Below, piece by piece: positions 34,766 through 44,402 of a DNA stretch of 64,000 nt (positions are counted from its first letter, which is position 1; each line of letters begins with the position of its first letter). The notes under the pieces were generated by a model, which was not told the origin of the DNA, searched no databases, and saw only the letters and a program-made list of their open reading frames with translations. Source of the DNA: Bariatricus massiliensis (GTDB lineage Bacteria; Bacillota; Clostridia; Lachnospirales; Lachnospiraceae); contig NZ_LT574835.1 of assembly GCF_900086725.1 (NCBI RefSeq), forward strand, positions 128,740-192,739, given 5' to 3'. Made by a program: the position numbers and the translations under genes.

Positions 34766-34868
34766 TGATTTCTTCCTCCTTTTGGGAGTTAGTATATCCG
34801 CTTAACAGGCAAAATACACACGCAAATTTTGTATCATCGTATACATTCAAGTTGATTCGAAAAAACTG

Positions 34869-34933
34869 TTGACATTCGAAAATAGTGGGGGTACAATGCG
34901 TTTAGAAATGTCGGCCTAGTCCACTTTTCTAAA
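34869..34933 (+). promoter_or_regulatory. Promoter and leader hairpin of the second YitT gene
   Basis: TTGACA (34869-34874) and TACAAT (34892-34897) are 17 bp apart. The transcript start would be followed by TTTAGAAA (34901-34908) and TTTCTAAA (34926-34933), a perfect 8-bp inverted repeat 40 bp before the ATG. This could be an operator or mRNA hairpin. Confidence 0.65.
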
Positions 34934-34972
34934 CCGTAAATGTTTCAAATACAAAACTTGGGGAATTTAAAA

Positions 34973-35815
34973 ATGAAAAAAAAACTACAAAGTTTTATCA
35001 TGATGACATTCGCAACTCTTATTATGTCCATCGGGACTTACTTTTTTAAGTTTACCAATAATTTCACCTTCGGAGGAATTACTGGTCTCGCTGTTCTCGT
35101 AGCCAAGACAGGCGTTATCTCGGCCGCAGATTTTTCGTTTATCGCGAACATGCTGCTGCTTGTTGTCGGAGCCCTGATTCTCGGCAAAAAGTTCGTCGCT
35201 AAGACTGCATACTGCAGTATCCTTCTATCTGTGACGCTCTCACTTCTGGAGCGTATTTACCCTATGACTAAGCCATTCACCGACCAGCCTATGCTGGAGG
35301 TAATGTTCGCCATAGCGCTGCCGTCTCTCGGCTCAGCAATTTTATTCAATATCGGTGCGTCCAGCGGCGGTACCGACATTATTGCAATGATAATGAAAAA
35401 GTATACCAGCTTCAACATCGGCCGCGCTCTTTTGCTCACCGACGTTGCAATTACCATAGCAGGTTTCTTCATCTTCGATATGAAAACGGGACTGTATTCC
35501 TGCTTCGGACTTGCCATCCGCTCATTCTTGATCGACAACTTTATCGAAAGTTTGAACTTGTCCAAATACTTTAATGTTGTGTGCAGCAGGCCCGATCCTA
35601 TCTGTGACTTTATCGTCCACGAACTGCACCGGGGAGCTACCGTATGCGACGCGCAGGGCGCGTTTTCCGGTTCTAAAAAATATATTATTTTTACGGCGCT
35701 CAACAGACAGCAGGCCGTCAAGCTCCGTAATTACATAAAAGAAGAAGACCCAGCGGCATTCATCCTGATTTCCAACACAAGCGAGATTATCGGGAAAGGG
35801 TTCCATAGTATTTAA
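34973..35815 (+). CDS. YitT-family membrane protein (DUF161/DUF2179)
   Basis: 280 residues from the ATG at 34973; an in-frame ATG at 34940 lies inside the leader. Five or six hydrophobic segments with SLGSAILFNIGASSGGTDII as the family segment, then a DUF2179 domain (AVKLRNYIKEEDPAAFILIS). It is a distant paralogue of the gene at 11916-12797. Function unknown. The ribosome site (GGGGAA) is weak. Ends in a strong terminator. Confidence 0.83.
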   Translation: MKKKLQSFIMMTFATLIMSIGTYFFKFTNNFTFGGITGLAVLVAKTGVISAADFSFIANMLLLVVGALILGKKFVAKTAYCSILLSVTLSLLERIYPMTKPFTDQPMLEVMFAIALPSLGSAILFNIGASSGGTDIIAMIMKKYTSFNIGRALLLTDVAITIAGFFIFDMKTGLYSCFGLAIRSFLIDNFIESLNLSKYFNVVCSRPDPICDFIVHELHRGATVCDAQGAFSGSKKYIIFTALNRQQAVKLRNYIKEEDPAAFILISNTSEIIGKGFHSI

Positions 35816-35827
35816 TCCAGTAAAGAC

Positions 35828-35880
35828 AATTGTCGTCCCCTCCATATAGGAAAATGGAGAGGACGACAATTTTATTTCTC
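35828..35880 (+). terminator. Terminator of the second YitT gene
   Basis: AATTGTCGTCC (35828-35838) pairs with GGACGACAATT (35861-35871), extended by CTCCAT/ATGGAG inside; TTTATTTC follows. Confidence 0.85.
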
Positions 35881-35998
35881 GCAAATGGATTCAATTCTTT
35901 AATATTTATAAATATACTTTTCCTTTTATTCCCCTTCGAATAAGCACTGTTCATTGCAATAGCGGTTTCCAAGATAACTTTTAGCCATTCCTATTTAC

Positions 35999-36209
35999 TT
36001 ATAAATAACCTTTATTAAACGTTGCGTTCTCACGTACCTTCAAATCAGCCAGCGCATACAGACTGAATTCCCCGCATTCATTTTTATCTACAAATACTAC
36101 TTCGTCACACGGGTACTAATTATTATTCAACAATGGAATATCATGCATAGTAAAAATTGGAATTCATTTCAACAATATTCTGGATAAGTGCCAATACCTC
36201 CCTGTAATT
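35999..36209 (-). pseudogene. Remnant of an AAA-type (AAA15/AAA_21) ATPase, C-terminal part
   Basis: This stretch has no intact gene, but its three minus-strand frames hold pieces of one protein in order: NYREVLALIQNIVEMNSN (from 36209), then in another frame IFTMHDIPLLNNN, then after a TAG (36118-36116) CDEVVFVDKNECGEFSLY and ADLKVRENATFNKGYL ending at 35999. From memory this is the Walker-B/switch end of AAA15-family ATPases (…FTTHD…LL…DEI.FVEK…YSL.DFK.R…GYL). At least one frameshift and one in-frame stop break it. The parent family includes defence and mobile-element ATPases, so it is a scar of a lost accessory gene. Confidence 0.6.
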
Positions 36210-36260
36210 CTACGCAAATATTTCTTAATCATATACCCCTCCCTTTCCTAATAATGTACT

Positions 36261-37661
36261 CTATTTAAGTTTAAATCTCTTTAAAACCGTATTTACCACA
36301 GGGGCAATCAACTCTTGATTCAGCCAGAACAAATATGCTCCCCCGGCAATACACAATCCTAGACTAAGCAGAAGACTGTCCGTAAATATGACAGTAGCAA
36401 TTAATAATATATTTAGAATTGTCAACCAGATAAACTGCCCCCAGTTAACCTTTAATATAAAATAACGCTTTGTATGCTGAATTCGAACTATAAACAGAAA
36501 CAGGTATGAAACAAATGTAGACAAACTAGCCGCCTGCAAACCAATAAAATGAATAGCTCCTAAATTGACTGCTGCATTTATTAACGCTGCCAATACTGTT
36601 GTCATAACACTTCGCTTTGTCTCCTGAGAAATCTGATAGCCCATGCCAAGAAAGCTGCTTAATGCACTGAAAACCGCTCCCAGATACAAAAAACCTGTAT
36701 AGATCCATGCTGTTTTATATTCAATGGATACAAATAATTCAATAACAATTTTTGTTGCCGGAATTGCACAGATACAAATAGAAAACAGTAAAATATAATA
36801 TTTCCGAAAAATATTACTAAAAAAGACATTTCTGTTAGGCGAATTATATTCTTTGATTGCGGATTCCTGCCACGCCAAGTAAAAAATACTCGTTACAGTC
36901 GTCAAAATTGTTGGAAACTTATAAGCCACTGAAAAAAGCCCGTTATACGCTGCTCCTAGAAAAAAGAGAATAATGTATCGGTCAGATGAGTTTACAATCC
37001 ACCAACAGATTGTATTAGGAACCAATGGTGCCGAATAATGAAATAATGTCCGAAAAACTGTTCTGTCAAACTTATTTTTCCACACACACCGCAATTGCTC
37101 TTCTTTTATAAAAAGCAGAATAATACAGGCAATGTTTGCGATTGTCTTAGATGCCAGCAATGCGGCCACGCCTAATTTCAACCCAACAAGTCCAATAACT
37201 TCACATATCAGCATACAAACACTGTTAAAAACACCACAAAACGCATATAGCTTACTATCGCCAAGTCCACGTATTGAATCCTGAAAATAAAGATATATCA
37301 TGGTACTGGCCAGATACAGCGCTATTAGTCCTGTATATTCCAAATAGTGTATCGTTGAAAATATAAGCAAACAAATCTCAGCTACTACGGTCGTACAACA
37401 AAGGAATCTAAATCCTGTACTGAGGACACCCTCTTTATTGACTCCCTCAACCAAGAAACGATAAACACCATCATTCATCTGAAAAATAATGATCGGCTGA
37501 ACCAAGGATACGGTTGTAAGTATCAAATCATAGTACCCCATCTCTTTCTGATCGATGAAATAGGTGTACACAAGTACCATTACATATGCCAGTATTTTAG
37601 AGCTAAAGTTGCCTATCGCATAAATTATTGTTTTTTTTACCAATGTCTTTTCTCTACTCAT
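36261..37661 (-). CDS. Polysaccharide flippase (Wzx/MATE-like, MVF superfamily)
   Basis: 466 residues from the ATG at 37661, which has TAGGAGAC at the right spacing; the frame is open to 37682. About 12-14 hydrophobic helices (TIIYAIGNFSSKILAYVMVL at the start). It belongs to the oligosaccharide-flippase family that moves lipid-linked repeat units across the membrane. It is the last gene of the polysaccharide island. AT-rich like its neighbours. Confidence 0.87.
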   Translation of the reverse strand: MSREKTLVKKTIIYAIGNFSSKILAYVMVLVYTYFIDQKEMGYYDLILTTVSLVQPIIIFQMNDGVYRFLVEGVNKEGVLSTGFRFLCCTTVVAEICLLIFSTIHYLEYTGLIALYLASTMIYLYFQDSIRGLGDSKLYAFCGVFNSVCMLICEVIGLVGLKLGVAALLASKTIANIACIILLFIKEEQLRCVWKNKFDRTVFRTLFHYSAPLVPNTICWWIVNSSDRYIILFFLGAAYNGLFSVAYKFPTILTTVTSIFYLAWQESAIKEYNSPNRNVFFSNIFRKYYILLFSICICAIPATKIVIELFVSIEYKTAWIYTGFLYLGAVFSALSSFLGMGYQISQETKRSVMTTVLAALINAAVNLGAIHFIGLQAASLSTFVSYLFLFIVRIQHTKRYFILKVNWGQFIWLTILNILLIATVIFTDSLLLSLGLCIAGGAYLFWLNQELIAPVVNTVLKRFKLK

Positions 37662-37714
37662 AAAGTCTTGTCTCCTAGACAACTAGTTTATCCATACATA
37701 TGCTGTTTTACGTT

Positions 37715-38797
37715 TCAAACGTTATTGCAAATCAAGGTAATATACTGCTGCATTACTTTTATTTTATGTTCAATCAATTGATGTGATTTTTCAACAGGCT
37801 TCACGCGGACGAACATTTCAATCAAGTTGATGACCTTTTCTACACTGGTTCCAATCTCAATATTCGTTGCCAGAAACCCATCTGTTGTGCTTGACCTGCT
37901 GTCATGCTTAATCATAATACCCGGAATTCCTAATGACGCTGCCATTCCAATACCATGCACTCTTCCACCCAATACCAGATCAAACTGGTTATATATATCT
38001 GTGTAGTCTCTGGCATCGTAAGAATAGCAAATATCTGTGTTGGGGAACTCTTTTTTTGCTTGATCAATTTCATCTATATAATGACAGATAAGGCTAACAT
38101 CATATCTTTTTATTATCTCAGGATATAATTTTAGCAGATATTTATGTAAATCCCCCGAAACATTATTTCCCTTAAGAGTTCGGTCAGTTGCATAAATTAA
38201 CCCTATTTTTTCAACTTTCTCTACAAGACGATTAGATTGTGCTGCCAATAATGCTGGACAAGGTAGATATTTTGCATGATATTGTTCTAACAATTCTTCT
38301 GTCACCAAATCTCGTGTAGTAATTAATTTTGCTTTTTGAAGAACTCTATTTACAACTGGATTTGCTTTTTCAAATGCAGTACTGTCTCCTGCCCCAATTC
38401 CCAAGAACAAAGTTGGAATATCAGCCTGCTCAATCATTCTATACATTGGAAGGAGTCTCCTTCCATACCATTCTGGAGAGCCTGCAAATATTGCAATATC
38501 AATATTCTCCGCGTTCATGTCATCCTTGTATGAATTGTCATAATGTCCAATTCTCAATACATCCTGTAAAATCCCCTTACCCTTAAAGGTTTTCTTATCC
38601 CATTCATAGGTGTAATTCATCCGTTGAGTTTTGTTTCTTAATTTACTGCCACCTCTAATGTCCGGGCTGCGATTAAAGATAATTGGATTAATTACATCAC
38701 CATATATTTGCTTCAATATATTAATGCATCCCAGCATAATAAATTCATCTCCGGGATTCCATTGCCTTGTTGTTGAAATCAATACATTAATTCTCAT
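37715..38797 (-). CDS. Polysaccharide pyruvyl transferase family protein
   Basis: 360 residues. The family adds ketal-linked pyruvate to cell-wall or exopolysaccharide sugars (CsaB is a relative). The C-terminal signature LVLGGRVHGIGMAASLGIPG is clear, and the opening RINVLISTTRQWNPGDEFIM fits the N-terminal GT-B-like half. The substrate sugar is unknown. A fragment of a related gene is at 39849-39950. It lies 53 bp ahead of the flippase gene. Confidence 0.85.
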   Translation of the reverse strand: MRINVLISTTRQWNPGDEFIMLGCINILKQIYGDVINPIIFNRSPDIRGGSKLRNKTQRMNYTYEWDKKTFKGKGILQDVLRIGHYDNSYKDDMNAENIDIAIFAGSPEWYGRRLLPMYRMIEQADIPTLFLGIGAGDSTAFEKANPVVNRVLQKAKLITTRDLVTEELLEQYHAKYLPCPALLAAQSNRLVEKVEKIGLIYATDRTLKGNNVSGDLHKYLLKLYPEIIKRYDVSLICHYIDEIDQAKKEFPNTDICYSYDARDYTDIYNQFDLVLGGRVHGIGMAASLGIPGIMIKHDSRSSTTDGFLATNIEIGTSVEKVINLIEMFVRVKPVEKSHQLIEHKIKVMQQYITLICNNV

Positions 38798-38823
38798 GTT
38801 TTCTCCTCTGCTATTGATAAAAT

Positions 38824-39780
38824 TTACTTTTCTATATTTTCTATCATTTGAATATAATCTTCTACAGATTCTTCCAAGTTAAAATAATTAGTAATCAACA
38901 TTCTTTGCTCTTGTAAGAGTTTCTTTTTATCAATTTCATCTGCTAAAAGGAGTCTTACGATTTGCTCATAATCTTCAGGCTCCGAACAATGAAAGTAATT
39001 TATCCCATTTTCAGCCGGAATTCCTTCTATACCAATGTCATTTGTAAGAACAGGGATACCTGCCGACAACGCCTCAATTACTTTTACTTTGATTCCTGTT
39101 CCGTTCAAAAGTGGTGATACGATTTTCCGCTACTATAAAACGAACATCAGTGACCACTAATAAAGGCATAACATTATCAATAAACCAAATTGCAGCCTCA
39201 TAATTTTCTGGGCGATACATCGCGTCCCAAAATAAAATGTCACGATTTACCTGCTCTCTCTTTATAAGTGACATATTATGAAAGTAGGAAGTCAGCACAT
39301 GGATTTTCTCTTTTGGGACACTGTTTTCTATCAATAATTTTTTATCTTTTTTACTCTGTGGCATAACTATATCACAAGCTGATATCGCATCAAGCTCTAC
39401 CTCTTTTATTTTCAGATAATGCTTTTTAAGTCTATAGCGCTTTTTTATACTTCCAGCAGACAGCAAGAAATTTTCCATTCAAGCTGAATTACATCTGGCA
39501 GTTCATTTTCTCTTTCTAACTTTCGCAGATATTGTAATATTTTCACTTTTTTGTTAGTTAAAATATCTTTTCTTTTACAAGGAATTTCCCGAAACAATCC
39601 AAAATAGCAAGTTCAATATTAGATTTAAGCGTCCCACTAGACAGGATAAAAGTATGCTCAATCTTATATTCGTTTAAATCAGATTACATAAGAGTACTTC
39701 TTCTTCCAAATGCAACTAGTGAAAATTGAAAATCTGTTCTTTTTGCAAGGCATCTCAAATAATAATTAAAAATTTTTTCA
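38824..39780 (-). pseudogene. Decayed glycosyltransferase (family 4), paralogue of the gene at 41067-42293
   Basis: Pieces of a GT4 enzyme lie in order in different frames. EKIFNYYLRCLAKRTDFQFS (near 39780) and KILQYLRKLERENELPDVIQ align with the N-terminal half of the intact neighbour; 39074-39478 encodes ELDAISACDIVMPQ...VRFIVA, roughly 80-85% identical to it by eye; 38824-39108 encodes the C-terminal donor-binding part (GIKVKVIEALSAGIP). Against the intact copy there is a loss of about 50 residues after the EW motif, a loss of about 40 residues between FIVAENR and VSPLL, and several stops and frameshifts. Non-functional. Confidence 0.85.
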
Positions 39781-39848
39781 CTTCGTCAAAAGATACACAA
39801 TATTCTTCACATCAATGTTATAGCGTTCTGTAATATAAACTATTAATG

Positions 39849-39950
39849 TTATACCATCCCCTTTTCTTTCAGGAAATGATATAGAGCATAGGTTTGTAAC
39901 ACTGCTCCATAGTTTGTTGAACAGCTCACTGTAATGAATGCCACTTTCAT
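39849..39950 (-). pseudogene. Truncated polysaccharide pyruvyl transferase, N-terminal stub
   Basis: An ATG at 39950 behind AGAGGGG opens 33 codons (MKVAFITVSCSTNYGAVLQT then YALYHFLKEKGMV) and stops. This is the characteristic N-terminus of PF04230 pyruvyl transferases. The ATG overlaps the stop of the acyltransferase gene as ATGA, so the stub keeps the translational coupling of a once intact gene. No continuation of the family is seen downstream, where the glycosyltransferase remnant begins. Confidence 0.7.
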
Positions 39951-41083
39951 TTGTATCCCCTCTTTCTTAGCTCTAATCCTTTTATTTTTTTTGTTATGTA
40001 TACCGGAAGTAATATTGATAATATAGAAATAATTATCACCACCACTAAATATATCAAATTCGGAACTTTCCAATCCACTAATATAAAAGCAAATCCCCAC
40101 TTTAGTAAATAGATAAGTGGTAAATGAAATAAATATATTTCAAAGGAACTCTCTAATATTAGTTTTTTTATACCTTTAACCTCATAACGAATTAAGTAAT
40201 TGGACATCCCAATAATTGATATACATCCCATTATAGCTGTAATAAATACAAAAATTTTACTAAAAACTTTAAGTATAATAATTATCAAAAATTCTTTACA
40301 GTATTGTTTTTTTACCAATATGTCTATCAGTTGACTTACTAGAAACATAGCTGAAAAAACACATAAATATTGTTTCCGGTATTTACCAAAATGCTTTGAA
40401 AGAGATTCCCGTCTCTTTTCAAATAAGATTCCTAATAAAAACCAAAATAGAAATTCAGCACTTCTCCCTATTTGAAACGGTAAATCATAAAGCTGTGGAG
40501 CAATTGCCCATAATCCCCATGTCAAAATCAGTACTATAATACATAATCCTTTTTTATCAAATATTTTAAATTTTTTTAAAATGGCAGCTAATATAGTCAC
40601 TTGAAATAGCATTGGAAGAAACCACAAATAATTAATATCTCTTCCCCAAATAACATCCAATATAATTGCTTTTACAAAATTGATATCTAAACTATAGTAG
40701 CCCACCAAAAATCTGATTGGGATAAAGATTATTATAGCAACTACAAAATATGGAAAAATTAATCTTTTAATCTTTTTTTGAATATAATTTATGTTACATA
40801 TTTTAAAGCTAAATTCAAAAACAGCGCCTGAAAGTAAAACAAACAATGGCATATGAAACGAATAAATAGTAATTCTTAGCATTTCTAAAATATCATCAAT
40901 CCATATTTTGCTATAATCCATGTGCCTTTGATTTGAAATCACCTGCCCCTTGCAGTTCAACATCACTAATGTTGAACAATGCCCTATCACAACCAAAATC
41001 GTTACGATTATTCTTATATAATCATACAAATATATATGTTCATCTGCCTTAGCCTTTTTTATATTTTTATTTTTTTGTGGCAT
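39947..41083 (-). CDS. Membrane acyltransferase, family 3 (sugar O-acetylase type)
   Basis: 378 residues with about ten membrane helices. The first helix carries YLYDYIRIIVTILVVIGHCS, the catalytic-His segment of the acyltransferase-3 family (OafA, WecH, fucose acetylases). A short basic N-terminus precedes it. It likely O-acetylates the polysaccharide. Its ATG lies 17 bp inside the end of the upstream glycosyltransferase gene, so the two are coupled. Strongly AT-rich. Confidence 0.85.
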   Translation of the reverse strand: MPQKNKNIKKAKADEHIYLYDYIRIIVTILVVIGHCSTLVMLNCKGQVISNQRHMDYSKIWIDDILEMLRITIYSFHMPLFVLLSGAVFEFSFKICNINYIQKKIKRLIFPYFVVAIIIFIPIRFLVGYYSLDINFVKAIILDVIWGRDINYLWFLPMLFQVTILAAILKKFKIFDKKGLCIIVLILTWGLWAIAPQLYDLPFQIGRSAEFLFWFLLGILFEKRRESLSKHFGKYRKQYLCVFSAMFLVSQLIDILVKKQYCKEFLIIIILKVFSKIFVFITAIMGCISIIGMSNYLIRYEVKGIKKLILESSFEIYLFHLPLIYLLKWGFAFILVDWKVPNLIYLVVVIIISILSILLPVYITKKIKGLELRKRGYK

Positions 41084-42293
41084 TTTTCTCCCCTAAATGT
41101 TTTATTAGTGAAATATAGTCTTTTGCTGATTTTTCCAAGTCAAAATATTTTTCTATTACTTGATACTGATTTTCCAGCAAACTGTCTTTCTCTATTTCTC
41201 CATTTAAGAATTTTTTTATAAAATATGCGTAGTCCTGTGCGGTCTCACAATGGAAATATGAAACACCGTCTTCTGCTGGTATTCCTTCAATTCCAATAGA
41301 ATTTGTAAGAATTGGTATTCCCGCTGATAAGGCTTCAATCACTTTTACCTTTATCCCTGCTCCAGTCAATAATGGTGATACAAAACAAAGACTATTTGCA
41401 AAATATGGCGTTTCATCCTCAATAAATCCAGTAACAATAACCCTGTCATTACTTCTTATTTGAAGCTCTTTGGGCGGGCGATTTCCGGCTACTATAAAAC
41501 GAACATCTGTGTCCTCTAATAAAGACATAACATTATCAATAAACCAAATTGCAGCCTCATAATTTTCCTGACGGTACATTGCTCCCCAAAACAGAATGTC
41601 ATGATTTACTTGCTCCCGTTTTATATGGGACATATTATGAAAATACGCTGTCAATACATGGATTTTTTCTTCCGGAACATTGTTTTCCATCAACAATTTT
41701 TTATCTTTTTCATTTTGTGGCATAACTATATCACAAGCCGATATTGCATCAAGCTCCAATTTTTTTAATTTAAGATAACGTTTTTTAAGCCTATGGCGTA
41801 CTTTCCCGTCTGCTTGTATATATTTTCTCTGTGCCCCGAGAAAACTGACATCATGTTCGGATGCAATAATTTTAGCATATGGGAACACCTTTTTTATTGA
41901 TTTAACCAACAAAACCATATTAGTCCATTCAAGAATAATTACATCCGGTTCGAATCCCTCTTCATGTAACTGCTTTACTTCTTTTAAGATATAATATTTT
42001 TTAAAATATGATTGTTCAAAACACCTTTGAAACGTACATATTCCCCAAATGTCCATTAAAATTCTTTTTATATTCAATAATGATGTTCCCATAGTAAGTA
42101 CAAACCGGCAGTCTATTTTTTCTCTTATTTCCTTAATAAACTGTCGCTCATCCGCTTTACATAAACCTATAACTTTCAAATCAATACCATCATTTGCGTT
42201 TGCGGCATTAACATAATAGTAAAATGTCTTTCCCCCTGCATGACAAATAGATTTATAAGGAATTGCATTTGTCAAATATAACAGTCTCACCAT
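41067..42293 (-). CDS. Glycosyltransferase family 4
   Basis: 408 residues, GT-B fold. The donor-binding C-terminal half contains ILFWGAMYRQENYEAAIWFI, VIVTGFIEDETPYFANS, LCFVSPLLTGAGIKVKVIEA and SAGIPILT, with the ligand Glu in KVKVIEALSAG. The N-terminal half (MVRLLYLTNAIPYKSICHAG) binds the acceptor. Acceptor and sugar cannot be told. A broken paralogue lies at 38824-39780, so this is one of a duplicated pair. The start follows GGAGG. Confidence 0.9.
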   Translation of the reverse strand: MVRLLYLTNAIPYKSICHAGGKTFYYYVNAANANDGIDLKVIGLCKADERQFIKEIREKIDCRFVLTMGTSLLNIKRILMDIWGICTFQRCFEQSYFKKYYILKEVKQLHEEGFEPDVIILEWTNMVLLVKSIKKVFPYAKIIASEHDVSFLGAQRKYIQADGKVRHRLKKRYLKLKKLELDAISACDIVMPQNEKDKKLLMENNVPEEKIHVLTAYFHNMSHIKREQVNHDILFWGAMYRQENYEAAIWFIDNVMSLLEDTDVRFIVAGNRPPKELQIRSNDRVIVTGFIEDETPYFANSLCFVSPLLTGAGIKVKVIEALSAGIPILTNSIGIEGIPAEDGVSYFHCETAQDYAYFIKKFLNGEIEKDSLLENQYQVIEKYFDLEKSAKDYISLIKHLGEKNATKK

Positions 42294-42309
42294 TTCTCAA
42301 CAGCCTCCT

Positions 42310-43521
42310 TCAACTGGCCAAAGCAAAAATCAGTAAAATTATCAGTGTCACAAATATAAAATAAAGTACTCTTCTTCTTTGAGACATTTCCTCAATTCCT
42401 ACACTTACCAAAAAAGCCAACGGATAAATAATCATTAATTTATGCCGTGGTTCTGAAACACTTCCGTAGAAAACACCATATAACATTGCAATATTTATAA
42501 AGATTACCCCCCATAACCCAATTTGTTTAAATTGTTTTTTTCGAATACACTGCACTCCTCCTAAAATGGCAAGCGGCATAATATATACATTCCAACAAGA
42601 CAACATAAAATATATCCACTCCGTATTTCCCCCAAAGATAGCATGATAAGTATTTTTCATATGCATAACATTATATGATTGAGAAACAATATTAGGGAAA
42701 AAAATATATTTTACCATCTCAACAATATCAAAGTTATAAGAATATTCCCAAAAAACAAAAAAGATTTTAGCAAAATAGTCAATCAATGGTTGTGACACAA
42801 AAAAAATCCCTAGAAAACTAATAGAAGTAATAACTGCTGTTTTTTCTTTCTTTAATGCATATGCAATATAAATGGGTACTGTAATTAACAGCGAATATAT
42901 TCTTAAAAGGGTGCTTAACAATATTAAAATAGAACAAAAAATATGATTCACTTTATGTTTTTGTACATTTTTCATTAATAAAGAAATAAAAAAAACTATC
43001 CAGATATCCCGCATCAAAACAGCAGACATTTGCAAAACAGCAGTACATGACAGTAATATAATGCACAGTATATTTCGATTTTTTTTATTACTTTTAACAA
43101 AAAAATCTGCTATATTCAACATAGCACATATTGCAACAATTGCTTGAATTACATACAATAGTTGTAAAGAAAATTGCACAGAAATTATAGTGGGCATAAA
43201 CACAACAAATGCAATCATATACGCATATGCTATATATCCAAAATTATTAATTGAAATAATATAACGTGTACTAATTCTGGAAAGTTTATATATTGGCATC
43301 CCGTTAACAATAGCCTTTGCGCCCTCAAAATGTATTGATAAATCCGCACCTGGCACTCCATATTTCCAATGGTATACCGATTCCAAATATATATTTAAAA
43401 TTATCGAAAAAATTATATAGAAACCAAGAGCACCTAATAACATTAGCACTGTCTTTCCTTTTTCCTGTTTTATCCTTTTCCAAAACAAGTTAAATGCAAT
43501 TGCAAAAATGACAATCCCCAT
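42310..43521 (-). CDS. Multi-spanning membrane protein, candidate polysaccharide polymerase or GT-C enzyme
   Basis: 403 residues with about ten hydrophobic helices. The loop after the second helix, GVPGADLSIHFEGAKAIVNG, carries an Asp and His ahead of an alpha-helical segment, as in GT-C glycosyltransferases and EpsG/Wzy-type polymerases. No family signature is decisive. It is the only polymerase-like protein in the island, so a Wzy role is the simplest reading. Very AT-rich. Confidence 0.6.
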   Translation of the reverse strand: MGIVIFAIAFNLFWKRIKQEKGKTVLMLLGALGFYIIFSIILNIYLESVYHWKYGVPGADLSIHFEGAKAIVNGMPIYKLSRISTRYIISINNFGYIAYAYMIAFVVFMPTIISVQFSLQLLYVIQAIVAICAMLNIADFFVKSNKKNRNILCIILLSCTAVLQMSAVLMRDIWIVFFISLLMKNVQKHKVNHIFCSILILLSTLLRIYSLLITVPIYIAYALKKEKTAVITSISFLGIFFVSQPLIDYFAKIFFVFWEYSYNFDIVEMVKYIFFPNIVSQSYNVMHMKNTYHAIFGGNTEWIYFMLSCWNVYIMPLAILGGVQCIRKKQFKQIGLWGVIFINIAMLYGVFYGSVSEPRHKLMIIYPLAFLVSVGIEEMSQRRRVLYFIFVTLIILLIFALAS

Positions 43522-43556
43522 TATAGTCCCCCTATCAATTTATCAATTACTTTTCT

Positions 43557-44390
43557 TTATCCTCTCCAAATAATAATCAGTCCACGTACTGCTTTACAAA
43601 CCAGTCTGGAAAAATAGTTATAATGCCTGTATTTTTTCAGATAAATATCCATACTCCTAAAAGTAGTCTTTAACCGCTTAATGCTTCTGTTGCCTTGTGT
43701 TTTTTTCACACTTTCAGATTCCATATGTATAATGCTGGTTTCCGGGTAATAAAAAGTATAGTACCCTGCTTTCAGCATCCGTTCCGCCAAAATATTTTCT
43801 TCCTCATATAAAAATGTACTCTCATCCATACAGTTAATTTGTCTCATCACACTATTCCTTAACAACATACAGCACCCATGTACACGGTACACTTTTTGAG
43901 AAATGCCACTTTGCTTTTTTCTTTTATATTTATCAAAAGCAATCCCCAATGTCATACTCCACAAATTAGGACGTGTACAATATGGTGAATACACAATGCC
44001 ATCCAGATAATAAATTTGGGGTCCAACACATCCAATATCTGTTTTCATATCAGCTACTTCTACCATTTTTCTTAAAATATGCATGTCCTTGATAAGCACA
44101 TCATTATTAAGAATCCATGTATACACAAAGCCATGAGAAATAGCATAACGAATACCGATATTGTTACCTGCTGCATAGCCGCTGTTCACATCATTTTTAT
44201 AGAATATATAATTTTTCAATTCTGCCATTTCTGCCAATTTTACTGCCGATTCATTTGGTGAAGCATTGTCCACAACCATAATTTTATAATTAGGATATAT
44301 CAATTTACCAAGCTCTTCGACTAACCGCAAAGTAAGCTGGTATGTACTATAATTCAAAATGACAATTAACGTTTTAGGATAACTTTTCAT
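43557..44390 (-). CDS. Glycosyltransferase family 2
   Basis: 277 residues, GT-A fold. TLIVILNYSTYQLTLRLVEE and YKIMVVDNASPNES form the nucleotide-binding start; YTWILNNDVLI holds the metal-binding Asp; YRVHGCCMLLRNSVMRQI and the FLYEEENILAERM segment follow, as in rhamnosyltransferase-like enzymes of surface glycans. The start follows AAGGAAAA. Donor sugar unknown. Confidence 0.88.
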   Translation of the reverse strand: MKSYPKTLIVILNYSTYQLTLRLVEELGKLIYPNYKIMVVDNASPNESAVKLAEMAELKNYIFYKNDVNSGYAAGNNIGIRYAISHGFVYTWILNNDVLIKDMHILRKMVEVADMKTDIGCVGPQIYYLDGIVYSPYCTRPNLWSMTLGIAFDKYKRKKQSGISQKVYRVHGCCMLLRNSVMRQINCMDESTFLYEEENILAERMLKAGYYTFYYPETSIIHMESESVKKTQGNRSIKRLKTTFRSMDIYLKKYRHYNYFSRLVCKAVRGLIIIWRG

Positions 44391-44402
44391 GAATTTTTCC
44401 TT

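Noticed and set aside
39951..40100. The first 50 codons of an 83-codon minus-strand frame ending at 39849
   Set aside because: This part overlaps the acyltransferase coding sequence in another frame; only the last 33 codons after the ATG at 39950 resemble a protein family.
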